Below are positions 38,079 through 47,122 of a stretch of DNA of 64,000 bases, in pieces (position 1 is the stretch's first letter; the number at the start of each line of letters is the position of its first letter). A model generated the notes under the pieces. The model did not search any database and had not been told where the DNA came from. It saw only the letters and a program-made list of their open reading frames with translations. The stretch covers positions 62,001 to 126,000 of the forward strand of contig NZ_LMKL01000008.1 of assembly GCF_001421505.1 (NCBI RefSeq). The letters are read 5' to 3'. A program made the position numbers and the translations under genes. The stretch comes from Sphingomonas sp. Leaf17 (GTDB lineage: Bacteria; Pseudomonadota; Alphaproteobacteria; Sphingomonadales; Sphingomonadaceae).

Positions 38079-39569
38079 TCAACGGACATAGATCGGGTTT
38101 CCGATCAGCCAGAATCGTCCGTCGGGGCGGCGGACATCGACGCGAAACCACTGTTTCGCGCCTTTGGGCAACGCCAGCGGCACGTCCGCCCGGTCGCCCG
38201 CGACCGGCACGTCGGCCAGCACGCGTCCGTCGACCACCAGCGACACGCGGCCACCGGCGACCCCCTCGACATGGGCGACCGCCGCAATCGCTCCGCCCCC
38301 GCGCGGCAGGACGCCACCCATCACGGCCCGGCGCCCCCCGCGCGTCGCGGTCAGATCGAGGATCCGGCCGCGCCCCTCGTCGAGATCGACGAACACCCGA
38401 CCCGACTTCAATCCGCGCAGGATCGACCCTTGCGACAGATCGTCGGCGCGGATCACGGTCGCCAGGCTGCCGATCGCCGCCTGTGCGCCGATCGGCGAGT
38501 TCCCGCGATACTGGATCGCATCGTGATTGTCCGATCCCGCCACCCCGACCAGCCGATAGCCGCGCTGCAACAGCCCCTCCCAATAGCGCACCTGCTTCAC
38601 GACCGCCGCCTCACGGTCGCCCGGCGTCTCGATCGTGCTGCCGCCATTGACCACCTCGATCGCGTCGACATTCGCATAGTCGGTGTCGCGCGGCGCCCAG
38701 CCGCACCCCAAGCAATCCTCGCCGGTCGGCCGCGACGGGTGGTTGATCGTCAGGAATCCGCCGGTCGCATGCGCGCCGGCCAGCAGGGCGTTCACCGTCT
38801 CCGCCCCCGGCCGGCCGATGTCGGTTTCGACCGCGCCCATATAGCCGAGCAGATTGGCGTGGCCGTCACGCGTGGTCAACTCGCGCCCCGGCACCAGCAG
38901 CAGCGTGTCGAAATGCGGTTGCAGATAGCCCATGTCGACGAAGTGCGACGTCACATTATGGTCGGTCAGCGCCACGAAATCGAGACCGTGGGCCGCCGCC
39001 TCCTGAAACGTGTAGAAGGGCGGGCATCCCGCCTCGCGCCCGGCATAGCTGCGACAGCGCGCGTCGCTCTGGCCGCTGTGGCTGTGCAAATCGCCGCGAT
39101 ACCAGCCGGGACCGGCGCGGATCGGGGCCGGCGCGAACGCCACCTCATCCAGGTTCGACGCCTTCGAAAACCAGATGCGTGCCGACCACGCGGCGGCGTC
39201 GCCATCGCGAATGGCCGGCACGGTCATCATCAGCCGCCAGCGCCCGGCCGGAATCGGGCCGGGCAGGAACGAGGGCGTGGCGAATGCCTCGCCGATCGCG
39301 AAGGCGTATTTGGTGCCCCCGCCCCATCCGCGAAACCGCTGCGGATCGGCGACACCCAGCGTGATCGTCACGCCGCGCTTGCGTCCTTCATACTGGAAAT
39401 CCACCCGGACCAGCGCGGTGCCCGCGGGCACCGCAAAGTCCAGGTCGCGGGTCGTGGCGCGGTCGGTGCCGCGGACGATGCCGTTCAGCACCACATCCGC
39501 CGGACGATCGGCCGCCACGGCGGGCACACCCGCCAGTAGCAGCCAGATCAACATTGCCCACCGCGCCAT
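38079..39569 (-). CDS. CehA/McbA-type PHP-domain metallohydrolase
   Basis: Metal-dependent hydrolase with a PHP-like domain. The 496-residue protein starts with a signal peptide (MARWAMLIWLLLAGVPAVAA). An N-terminal beta domain (to about residue 150) precedes the metal site: GDLHSHSGQSD (HxH), ALTDHNVTSH, INHPSRP and GSDNHD. CehA and McbA hydrolyse carbaryl, but most homologues are of unknown substrate, probably phospho- or carbamoyl-type bonds. It lies 39 bases downstream of a TonB receptor gene on the same strand, so a role in processing imported material is plausible but unproven. Confidence 0.8.
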   Translation of the reverse strand: MARWAMLIWLLLAGVPAVAADRPADVVLNGIVRGTDRATTRDLDFAVPAGTALVRVDFQYEGRKRGVTITLGVADPQRFRGWGGGTKYAFAIGEAFATPSFLPGPIPAGRWRLMMTVPAIRDGDAAAWSARIWFSKASNLDEVAFAPAPIRAGPGWYRGDLHSHSGQSDARCRSYAGREAGCPPFYTFQEAAAHGLDFVALTDHNVTSHFVDMGYLQPHFDTLLLVPGRELTTRDGHANLLGYMGAVETDIGRPGAETVNALLAGAHATGGFLTINHPSRPTGEDCLGCGWAPRDTDYANVDAIEVVNGGSTIETPGDREAAVVKQVRYWEGLLQRGYRLVGVAGSDNHDAIQYRGNSPIGAQAAIGSLATVIRADDLSQGSILRGLKSGRVFVDLDEGRGRILDLTATRGGRRAVMGGVLPRGGGAIAAVAHVEGVAGGRVSLVVDGRVLADVPVAGDRADVPLALPKGAKQWFRVDVRRPDGRFWLIGNPIYVR

Positions 39570-39608
39570 GCCCCGCTCCCCGTAATCTTCTTCGTTACAT
39601 TTTCCCCG

Positions 39609-42410
39609 TTACATTTTCATCGTCAGGCTGAACTGGAAGACGCGTCCGGTCTTCATGTAGCCGCCGTTGCGATCGTTGGAGATATAGGTCTTTTCCTTGC
39701 CGACCGTCGCCCAGTAGGTGTGCTGGTCGAGGACGTTGCGCGCGGAGAACCCGACTTCCAGATTGTCGGTCACCTGGAACGCCAGGCCAAGGTTCAGCTC
39801 GCTGATCGGCTGGACATAGATATCCGGCTGGCTGTCCTGCACGGCGGCGAGGATGCGCCCGGTGTGGTTGTACCAGACAGTACCCCGCACACCGCCGCTC
39901 GCATAGAAGACCTCCGCATTGTAGATCAGGTCCGGTGCCTGCGGCAGGCTGCTGGTACGGATGTCGGTGGCCGAGATCTGATAGGTGGCGCTGGTGTTCT
40001 GATAGGTGACGTTGCCGCCGACCCCAAAATTGCCCAGCATGCCGCCGCCGACCAGATCGCCGAGCGTGAAGCGGCCCGACACTTCGACGCCCTTGGCATT
40101 GCCGCTGCGACCATTGGCCGGTTGCAGGGTCGTGACGCTGCCGGTGGTGGTGCTGACGCTGCGGGTGCCGGTCGGCACGACGATGTTCTTCAGATCCTTG
40201 TAGTACAGCGCGACCTGCAGATACCGACCGACGCCGGCATAATATTCGAGGCCGGCGTCATAGCTCCAGGCCTCGACCGGCTTCAGGTTCGGATTGGGCT
40301 GGGTGATGATGACCGACCCGTCGCTGGCCGGCTCGCTGATGCGGGTCGGACCGGCGATCTGGTCGAACGCCGGACGCGCATAGCTAGACCGTACCGCGCC
40401 ACGCACGACGAACCGGTCGTCCGGCTTCCACGCCGCCAGCAGGCTGGGATCGACATGGTCGTAGTCGCGTCCGGCGGTCACGAAATTGCCACCGGTGCCG
40501 GTTGCGTTGGCGACGAAATACTGCGCGCGGAAACTGTTGTCCTCATACCGGATGCCCGGCATCACCTCCAGCGCGCCGAACCGCAGCGTCGCGGTGGCAT
40601 ACGCCGCCTTGCGCTTCTCGGTCCCCTGCAGCAGCCCCTGATTGATGACCGTCGGCGACACCGCGCCCACGTTCACATACTGGCTGACCTGTGCGTTCAG
40701 CTGGCTGCGCTCCAGCACCTTGATCCCGCGCGCCGGATAATAGTCGAGGAAGTCCTTCAGGACGTAGCCGAGATACTGGTTGATCGTCGGTCCCTGCACG
40801 CTGCCCGCCTGCAACGGCGTCAGGAAGCGATAGCGCGTGACGTCGGGTGCCAGCGTCCGGCCCTTGCGGTCCGAATCCTCGTACAGCCCCCCGACCGTCG
40901 CATCGGCCAGAACGCCCTCGCCTTTCCAGCCGACACTGCCCCGGACGGTCTTCTTAGTTTCCGACAGATAGTCGTATCCCTGCTGGACATAGAGCTGCGT
41001 CGGCCGGTCGAGCGACGAGACATAGGCGGTCGCGCCCGTCGACAGCACGGGACGCGGCGACTTGGGGTTCGACAGGTCGACGATCACCCCTTCGCTGGAT
41101 GCGCCGGTGTTGTTGGTGCCGCCATTATAGGCGACGCCGCGGAACGCCGCCTCGATCCGGCGTGGCTGGTCGAACCGGCCATCGGCATAGGCCCCCTCCA
41201 GCGAGGCGGTGAAATCGTTCCAGTGCGCCTTGCCGCCGACCTGCGCCGAGAACAGCTCCTGCTCGACATCCTCGGTCCGGAAATAGCTGGCCGGGTTGAT
41301 GCCAAGCGGCGTGAACACGCCGGCTGCGTTATAGGCCTGGGTCGTGCCGCCGGTGCTGAGCGTACGAACCGGGTTCGTGTTGACCTGACCGCGCGTCAGC
41401 TCGTTGCGAAGCGCCGTCTGGTTCATCGTGTTGGTGTTCAGATACGTCGCGTAATTGACGCGTGCGAACACTTCCACGGGATCGCTGCGGAAATCGAGCG
41501 AGCCGGTCACGCCGTACCGCTTGATCTCGTTGTTGTAGAAGTTCCACTGGACGCCGTCCGCCGACAGCGCGTTGCCGTTGGCGCGTGCGGTGCCGACGTT
41601 GAAGTTGGTCGTCCGGTAATCATTCTGGACCGCGGTTGATTCAGCGGCGTTGGCACGCTCCTCGTAATAGGCGCCAACGTACACGCCGAACTGGCGATCC
41701 GACCCGAACCGCCGTGCCATGTCGATGCCGATCGCACCGCCAAACGCCTTCTGGTCACGGTCGAGCGCCAGCCCGGCCAGCTGACCGAGCACACGCCCCC
41801 GCGTGAAGTCGGCGCTGAAATCGAACGCGGTCGGGGTGCGCAGGTCGACGATGCCCGCGATCGAATCCGAATCCTTAGCGGCACCCGGCGTCTTGTCCGC
41901 CGCGATCCCGCCGATCGCGAAGGGCGAGAACAGGTTCAGCGAAATCGCCCGCGAACTGCCCGCCACCTGCGGCAGGCGCAGGCCGTCCAGCGTGTAGGCG
42001 TTGTAGCTGGTGTCGAAGCCGCGGATCGAGACGAACTGCGCCTCGCCGGTCGCGCTCTGGTTGCGGCCCTGGTCGCGGCTGACCGAGATGCCCGGCAACG
42101 CCTTGGCCAGATCGGCGACACCGGTCTGCGAATTGATCGCGACGTCGCCGGTGGTGACGATGTCGATGGTGGCGATTGCGTCGCGCTCCTCGTTCAGCGC
42201 GGTGCGCTGACGCCGGCCGTTGACGACGATATCCTCGGTCAGCGATTCGCTGGCGGTCTGCGCGGGATCGGTGATTGGTTCGGCCTGCGCCTGCGTCGCG
42301 CCATTCGTCTGCGACCCGACGCTCTGCGCCGCTGCCGACGTTGCGGTTACCGTCACCGCGACCGCGATCGCGCCCGACAACAGGATACGCCTGTCCGATT
42401 GATATGCCAT
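39609..42410 (-). CDS. TonB-dependent receptor (galactan locus)
   Basis: Outer-membrane active transporter. From the ATG at 42410, with a strong AAAGGGGGC ribosome-binding site, it has 933 residues, with signal peptide MAYQSDRRILLSGAIAVAVT. The plug domain has EDIVVNGRRQRTALNEER, LAKALPGISVSRDQGRNQSA and VSIRGFDTSYNAYTLDG; the rest is a 22-strand-type barrel ending GRVFQFSLTMKM. The neighbouring GH53 and GH2 enzymes suggest galacto-oligosaccharide import; the ligand is inferred. It heads a likely operon with the PHP hydrolase. Confidence 0.9.
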   Translation of the reverse strand: MAYQSDRRILLSGAIAVAVTVTATSAAAQSVGSQTNGATQAQAEPITDPAQTASESLTEDIVVNGRRQRTALNEERDAIATIDIVTTGDVAINSQTGVADLAKALPGISVSRDQGRNQSATGEAQFVSIRGFDTSYNAYTLDGLRLPQVAGSSRAISLNLFSPFAIGGIAADKTPGAAKDSDSIAGIVDLRTPTAFDFSADFTRGRVLGQLAGLALDRDQKAFGGAIGIDMARRFGSDRQFGVYVGAYYEERANAAESTAVQNDYRTTNFNVGTARANGNALSADGVQWNFYNNEIKRYGVTGSLDFRSDPVEVFARVNYATYLNTNTMNQTALRNELTRGQVNTNPVRTLSTGGTTQAYNAAGVFTPLGINPASYFRTEDVEQELFSAQVGGKAHWNDFTASLEGAYADGRFDQPRRIEAAFRGVAYNGGTNNTGASSEGVIVDLSNPKSPRPVLSTGATAYVSSLDRPTQLYVQQGYDYLSETKKTVRGSVGWKGEGVLADATVGGLYEDSDRKGRTLAPDVTRYRFLTPLQAGSVQGPTINQYLGYVLKDFLDYYPARGIKVLERSQLNAQVSQYVNVGAVSPTVINQGLLQGTEKRKAAYATATLRFGALEVMPGIRYEDNSFRAQYFVANATGTGGNFVTAGRDYDHVDPSLLAAWKPDDRFVVRGAVRSSYARPAFDQIAGPTRISEPASDGSVIITQPNPNLKPVEAWSYDAGLEYYAGVGRYLQVALYYKDLKNIVVPTGTRSVSTTTGSVTTLQPANGRSGNAKGVEVSGRFTLGDLVGGGMLGNFGVGGNVTYQNTSATYQISATDIRTSSLPQAPDLIYNAEVFYASGGVRGTVWYNHTGRILAAVQDSQPDIYVQPISELNLGLAFQVTDNLEVGFSARNVLDQHTYWATVGKEKTYISNDRNGGYMKTGRVFQFSLTMKM

Positions 42411-42742
42411 ATTTGCCCCCTTTGGATCGTCCCGTGCGTCTGATCGATGCATCGAAGCCCGCCGGGTAGGAGTGGTCTTGGTCAGTTTTAAGTCAATTTG
42501 GCTTCATTAATATGTTATACCGTCAACATGCTGATCGTGATTGATATTTTTCCGTAAGTTCATGTCCGGCGAATGCGAGTCCGACCGCCATCCACCGTTT
42601 TCAAGACCAATACCGATCCAATGCCGACGGAATCACAGCGCCGAGCAGGATCGGCCCATCGACGTCGCCAGCGGCCCCGCCACTGGTGCAGCCGCCTGTC
42701 GGTACCTAGCTAAGGGCCGGGAACGACGACAAAGGATCAGGC
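42411..42742. other. AT-rich divergent regulatory region
   Basis: A 332-base gap between the divergent TonB receptor and reductase genes, with no gene seen. About 42481-42560 is distinctly AT-rich for this genome and should hold promoters. An imperfect palindrome ATGTT-N8-AACAT (42512-42529) could be an operator for a LacI- or GntR-type regulator; it does not match the TTATC-N-GAYAA sites seen elsewhere. Confidence 0.4.
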
Positions 42743-43804
42743 ATGGCCGCAACGGCATTGGTAGTGGGCGCAAGCGGCATCGTCGGCAGCGCGACAGCGG
42801 GGTTGCTCGTCGAGCAGGGCTGGACCGTCCATGGTCTGGCGCGCAGGCCGGTCGATCAGGCGGGCGTCACGCCGGTCGTCGCCGATCTGCAGGATGTCGC
42901 CGGCACCGCCGCCGCCCTTTCGGGGCTGCGCCCCGACGCCGTCTTCATCACCACATGGCTGCGACAGGATACCGAGGCCGAGAATATCCGCGTCAATGCG
43001 GCCATGGTCCGCAATCTGCTCGATGGCCTGCGCCCCGGGGGCAGCACGACCCATGTCGCGCTGGTGACCGGCCTGAAGCATTATCTCGGGCCGTTCGAGG
43101 CGTATGGCAAAGGCACCCTGCCCCAGACGCCGTTCCGCGAGGAGCAGCCCCGCCTCGACGTCGAGAACTTCTATTACGCGCAGGAGGACGAAGTGTTTGC
43201 CGCCGCCGCGCGCGACGGCTTCGGCTGGAGCGTCCACCGGCCGCACACCGTCATCGGCAAGGCGGTCGGCAACGCGATGAACATGGGCACCACGCTGGCC
43301 GCCTATGCCACGCTGTGCCGCGAGACCGAACGGCCTTTCCGCTTCCCCGGATCGGCGGCGCAGTGGAACGGGCTGACCGACATGACCGACGCGCGGCAAC
43401 TGGCCCGGCACCTGCTGTGGGCGGCGACCACACCGGCGGCACGCGACGAGGCGTTCAACGTGGTGAACGGCGACGTCTTCCGCTGGAGCTGGATGTGGGG
43501 GCGGATTGCCGAATGGTTCGGGATCGAGGCCGAACCGTTCGACGGCGTGGTCCGGCCGCTGGAGGAGCAGATGGCGGACGACGCCGATGTCTGGCGAGAG
43601 CTTGCGGAGAAGCATGATCTGGTCGAACCGGACCTGTCGCGCCTTGCCTCGCCCTGGCACACCGATGCCGACCTGGGTCGGCCGATCGAGGTCGTGACCG
43701 ACATGTCGAAAAGCCGCCGGATGGGCTTCACCGCCTATCAGCCGACCGACGACGCGTTCTTCGACCTGTTCGCGCAATTGCGGGCGGACCGGCTGATTCC
43801 GTAA
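42743..43804 (+). CDS. PRISE-like SDR oxidoreductase
   Basis: NAD(P)H-dependent reductase of the extended SDR superfamily, with PRISE (progesterone 5-beta-reductase/iridoid synthase-like) features. The 353-residue protein has the Rossmann motif VVGASGIVGSA (residues 7-17). The PRISE catalytic lysine is in TGLKHYLGP and the tyrosine in ENFYYAQED, and WSVHRPHTVIGKAVGNAMNM follows. Plant members reduce activated enones; bacterial substrates are mostly unknown. It is divergent from the TonB receptor and convergent with the dgo genes; a sugar-related role is only suggested by location. Confidence 0.83.
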   Translation: MAATALVVGASGIVGSATAGLLVEQGWTVHGLARRPVDQAGVTPVVADLQDVAGTAAALSGLRPDAVFITTWLRQDTEAENIRVNAAMVRNLLDGLRPGGSTTHVALVTGLKHYLGPFEAYGKGTLPQTPFREEQPRLDVENFYYAQEDEVFAAAARDGFGWSVHRPHTVIGKAVGNAMNMGTTLAAYATLCRETERPFRFPGSAAQWNGLTDMTDARQLARHLLWAATTPAARDEAFNVVNGDVFRWSWMWGRIAEWFGIEAEPFDGVVRPLEEQMADDADVWRELAEKHDLVEPDLSRLASPWHTDADLGRPIEVVTDMSKSRRMGFTAYQPTDDAFFDLFAQLRADRLIP

Positions 43805-43814
43805 GCGGCCTCTG

Positions 43815-43908
43815 CGTTCCCCGGCGAAGGCCGGGGTCCAGTTGGGTTAACGCTGGCGGATAATCACTTCGGCCACCCCAGCTGGATCCCGGCCTTCGCC
43901 GGGGAACG
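43815..43908. repeat. Palindromic repeat, CCCCGGCGAAGGCCGGGG type
   Basis: Inverted repeat with 32-base arms at 43815-43846 and 43877-43908 (two differences, both tolerated as wobble), starting CGTTCCCCGGCGAAGGCCGG. This is another dispersed palindromic family of alphaproteobacteria. It occupies the gap between the convergent reductase and dgoA genes, where it may also serve as a two-way terminator. Confidence 0.8.
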
Positions 43909-43922
43909 GACAAGCACCACCC

Positions 43923-44555
43923 TCACCCGGCCGCCAGCGCCGCCACGAACGCCTTCGCCCGCGCGCCCACGTCCGCCGCTGTCATCCCCGGCGCATACAG
44001 CGCGGAGCCAAGTCCGAACCCGGCCGCGCCGACCGCCAGCCACGGCCCCATGCCGTCGACGTTCACGCCACCGACCGGCAACACGCGCGTATCCTTCGGC
44101 AACACCGCGCGCATCGCCTTCAAGACGACCGGGCTGGCGGCCTCGGCGGGGAACAGCTTCAGCGCCGCCGCCCCGGCCTCCAGCGCGGCGAACGCCTCGG
44201 TCGGGGTGGCGATACCCGGCATCGCGACATAGCCCCGTGCCGCCGCCGCCGCGATCACCGCCGTGTTCGCATTGGGCGAAATGATGAGCGTGCCGCCCGC
44301 CGCGCCGACCGCGTCGACGTCCTCGACACGCAGCACCGTGCCGGCCCCGATGACCGCGCGGCCGGCCAGCGCCTTGGCGAGCCGGGCGATACTGTCGAGC
44401 GGCTGCGGCGAGTTCATCGGCACTTCGATGATCGTGAAGCCGGCGTCGACCAGCGCCTCGCCGATCGCCACGACCTCGTCCGGCTTCACGCCGCGCAGGA
44501 TGGCGACAAGCGGGCAGCGGGCGAACGCCGCGTCGAAGGTTTCGCGGTGGGTCAT
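43923..44555 (-). CDS. dgoA: 2-dehydro-3-deoxy-6-phosphogalactonate aldolase
   Basis: Class I aldolase that splits KDPGal into pyruvate and glyceraldehyde-3-phosphate, the last step of the De Ley-Doudoroff galactose pathway. The 210-residue protein has the catalytic base Glu44 in IIEVPMNSP (a KDPGal rather than KDPG signature) and the Schiff-base lysine Lys133 in ALKLFPAE. GGVNVDGMG near the C-terminus binds phosphate. Its ATG overlaps the dgoK stop by four bases, so it is the third gene of the symporter-kinase-aldolase operon. Confidence 0.93.
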   Translation of the reverse strand: MTHRETFDAAFARCPLVAILRGVKPDEVVAIGEALVDAGFTIIEVPMNSPQPLDSIARLAKALAGRAVIGAGTVLRVEDVDAVGAAGGTLIISPNANTAVIAAAAARGYVAMPGIATPTEAFAALEAGAAALKLFPAEAASPVVLKAMRAVLPKDTRVLPVGGVNVDGMGPWLAVGAAGFGLGSALYAPGMTAADVGARAKAFVAALAAG

Positions 44556-45424
44556 GCGGACAACTCCCGGATATGCGTGATGCCGGCGACGAACGCGTCC
44601 TCGCTGGCGGTGACGATCGCCCGGCCACCCAGCGTTTCGATCGCGGTGGCATAGAGCGTGGCGAGATCGCCATCGGCGACCAGATGGACATCGCGGGCAC
44701 CGCCCTCAAGCCGCGCGGCAAAGTCGCTGCCGATCACGACCCCGCTGGCGTAGGAGGCGGCATCGGCATCGTCGCGCAGGCCCAGCACGCTCGACGCGCG
44801 GATCCCGAACAGGCTGGCGGTCAGGTCGCGCCGCGCACCCTCGCGCACCCCCTCCACGAACGCATCGCCAGCCGCGACGGCTGCACCAAGCTGCGGTGCC
44901 AGCACGCCGTGCGCGCGGACCAGCGCGAACAACTCGCCCGTCATCGCCGTCGTAAACCGTGCGATCCGCCCGCCAGCCAGCTCCACCCATTTGCAATGCG
45001 TGCCCGGCTGACACAGCAGCGCGTCGGCCGGCACCCGTCCCGCCAGCGCTGCCCCCAGCAACTGCACCTCTTCGCCGCGCATGACGTCACCGCGCGACCC
45101 GTCAACGAACGACAGGCCTGGCACGATCGCGGTCCGGTCGTCGATCCACGTCAGCCCGGCGGCGATATCGGCGATCCCGGCCGGCACCACGACATAGGGC
45201 GCGACCGTCCAGCCGATCGTCGATCCGACCATGCCGGCCATCAGCACCGGCAGGTCGCCCAGCCGATCGCGCAGGCCCGCAATCTCGGCTGGATAGTCCC
45301 CCGCCGCCATCGCCGACACGCCCAGCGGACTGCGCTCGACCGCCGCGATCCGCCCGTCCTCGATCCGGTAAGCCCGCCGGTTGGTCGTGCCCCAGTCGAC
45401 TGCAATGAACGGACTCACCACCAT
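44552..45424 (-). CDS. dgoK: 2-dehydro-3-deoxygalactonokinase
   Basis: Kinase that phosphorylates 2-keto-3-deoxygalactonate to KDPGal in the De Ley-Doudoroff pathway. The 290-residue protein begins VSPFIAVDWGTTNRRAYRIE, containing the phosphate-binding DWGTTN motif. It also has VLMAGMVGSTIGW and LLCQPGTHCKWVEL, which are typical of DgoK. Its start overlaps the end of the symporter gene by ten bases and its end overlaps dgoA by four, so expression is tightly coupled. Confidence 0.93.
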   Translation of the reverse strand: MVVSPFIAVDWGTTNRRAYRIEDGRIAAVERSPLGVSAMAAGDYPAEIAGLRDRLGDLPVLMAGMVGSTIGWTVAPYVVVPAGIADIAAGLTWIDDRTAIVPGLSFVDGSRGDVMRGEEVQLLGAALAGRVPADALLCQPGTHCKWVELAGGRIARFTTAMTGELFALVRAHGVLAPQLGAAVAAGDAFVEGVREGARRDLTASLFGIRASSVLGLRDDADAASYASGVVIGSDFAARLEGGARDVHLVADGDLATLYATAIETLGGRAIVTASEDAFVAGITHIRELSA

Positions 45425-47010
45425 GTGGCGTACAGCGCGATCAGGATCAGGATCACGCCGATACCGGCGATGTTGAAGCCGTTCGACGTCTCGAACCGCA
45501 CCCCGTCCATCTTGATGCGGTTGGCGTCCCCGCGGCCCTTGACCAGCAGCGACAGCACGATCGCCAGCCCAAGGCTGAGCAGGAACACGATCCCCATCCG
45601 GTCCATGAACGGGATTTCCGGCGCCACGACCCGGAACAGGTAGGACAGCACGACCGACGCCACCGCCGCCCCGATCGCGCCGGCTTCCGTCGCCCGCTTC
45701 CAGAACAGGCCCAGCAGGAAGATGACCGTGATGCCCGGCGTGAAGAAGCCGGAAAACTCCTGGATGAACTGGAACGCCTGGTCCGCCCCGCCCAGCAGCG
45801 GCCGGGCGGCAAGGATAGCGATCACAATCGCGACGCTGGCCGCGATCCGCCCGACGCTCACCAGCTTGCGCTCGTGCAGGCGGTCGCCGTCACGGTCCTC
45901 GGCGGCGGTGCGGATGCCTTTGCGCTTCGCATACAGATCCAGCGTGAAGATCGTCGCGATCGAATTGATCTTGGACGCGGTCGACGCGACGATCGCCGCG
46001 ATCAGCGCCGCGAACACCAGCCCCAGCAGACCCGGCGGCAGCAGGCGCATCATCGTCGGATACGCCTCGTCCGGCTTGGCCAGATCGGGTGCGAGCACCA
46101 CCGCGGCGATGCCGGGCACGACGATCACCAGCGGCATCAGCAGCTTCAGGAACGCCGCGAACACGATGCCCTTCTGCGCCTCCGGCAGCGACTTGGCCGC
46201 CAGCGCGCGCTGGATGATATACTGGTTGAACCCCCAATAGCTGAGGTTCGCGATCCACATGCCACCGATCAGCACCGACAGGCCCGGCAGATCCTTGTAG
46301 AACGGATTGTCACGGGTCAGGATCATGTCAAACTTTTCGGGCGCGCGCCGCGTCAGCTCGGCAAAGCCGCCCAGCACGCCGCCATCGCCGCCGATCTCGC
46401 TCAGCGTCAGGTACGAAATCGTCAGGCCGCCCAGCACCAGCAACGTGACCTGAACGATGTCGGTCAGCGCGACGGCCTTCAGCCCGCCCTTGATCTGGTA
46501 CAGCAGCGCGAACAGGCCAAGCGCGACCAGCGCCACGTCCTGGTTGACGCCCGCCACCTTGGCGACCGCGATCGACCCCAGCCAGATGATCGAGGTCAGG
46601 TTCACGAAGACGTAGAGCGCGAGCCAGAACACTGCCATCAGCGTGCGGATCGACGGGCCGTAGCGCTCCTGGAGGAACTGCGGCATCGTGTAGATCTCGT
46701 TGCGCAGGAAGATCGGCAGGAAATATTTGCCGACGATCAGCAGCGTCAGCGCCGCCATCCACTCATATGACGCGATCGCCAGACCGATCTGATACCCCGA
46801 CCCCGCCATGCCGACGATCTGTTCGGCCGATATGTTGGCCGCGATCAGCGACGCGCCAATCGCCCACCACGGCAGCGATTTGGACGCGAGGAAGTAATCC
46901 GAGCTGTCCTTGCTCTCGCCGCCCTTGTCGCGACTGACCCATTGCGCCAGCGCAAAGATGCCGATGGCGTACGCCACCACCACCACGATATCGATCGTCG
47001 ACAAGGTCAT
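45415..47010 (-). CDS. Sodium:solute symporter (SGLT-like)
   Basis: Secondary transporter of the SSS family, probably Na+/galactose or related sugar. From the ATG at 47010 (MTLSTIDIVVVVAYAIGIFA), with GGAGGGG upstream, it has 531 residues and about 13-14 membrane helices. Family features include ISAEQIVGMAGSGYQIGLAI and KSLPWWAIGASLIAAN, near the sugar/sodium site, and the SGLT-like FFTPGITVIFLLGLFWKR. It is the first gene of an operon with dgoK and dgoA. A perfect operator-like palindrome lies 44 bases upstream. Confidence 0.9.
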   Translation of the reverse strand: MTLSTIDIVVVVAYAIGIFALAQWVSRDKGGESKDSSDYFLASKSLPWWAIGASLIAANISAEQIVGMAGSGYQIGLAIASYEWMAALTLLIVGKYFLPIFLRNEIYTMPQFLQERYGPSIRTLMAVFWLALYVFVNLTSIIWLGSIAVAKVAGVNQDVALVALGLFALLYQIKGGLKAVALTDIVQVTLLVLGGLTISYLTLSEIGGDGGVLGGFAELTRRAPEKFDMILTRDNPFYKDLPGLSVLIGGMWIANLSYWGFNQYIIQRALAAKSLPEAQKGIVFAAFLKLLMPLVIVVPGIAAVVLAPDLAKPDEAYPTMMRLLPPGLLGLVFAALIAAIVASTASKINSIATIFTLDLYAKRKGIRTAAEDRDGDRLHERKLVSVGRIAASVAIVIAILAARPLLGGADQAFQFIQEFSGFFTPGITVIFLLGLFWKRATEAGAIGAAVASVVLSYLFRVVAPEIPFMDRMGIVFLLSLGLAIVLSLLVKGRGDANRIKMDGVRFETSNGFNIAGIGVILILIALYATWW

Positions 47011-47052
47011 ACCTGGTTTCCCCTCCGCGCACCATCGGTGTCGCGCCACGTT

Positions 47053-47065
47053 ATTATCCGATAAT
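47053..47065. promoter_or_regulatory. Palindromic operator between symporter and GntR genes
   Basis: Perfect palindrome ATTATC-C-GATAAT, containing TTATCCGATAA at 47054-47064. It sits in the 112-base gap between the divergent sodium symporter and GntR genes and is the natural autoregulatory and operon operator of the regulator. Related sites occur at 34417-34427 and 54076-54086. Confidence 0.65.
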
Positions 47066-47122
47066 TTCCGCCTGATGCCATAGCCTGATGACAGCGGCTA
47101 GTCAGTACGTCACAAGCGATGC

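Noticed and set aside
39592..39620. Short direct repeat CGTTACATTTTC-like around the end of the first TonB receptor gene.
   Set aside because: Two imperfect copies of about 11 bases; no link to a mobile element or duplication was seen.
42512..42529. ATGTT-N8-AACAT palindrome as another site of the GntR regulon.
   Set aside because: It does not match TTATC-N-GAYAA; only five-base arms pair. Kept only as a weak candidate for a different regulator.
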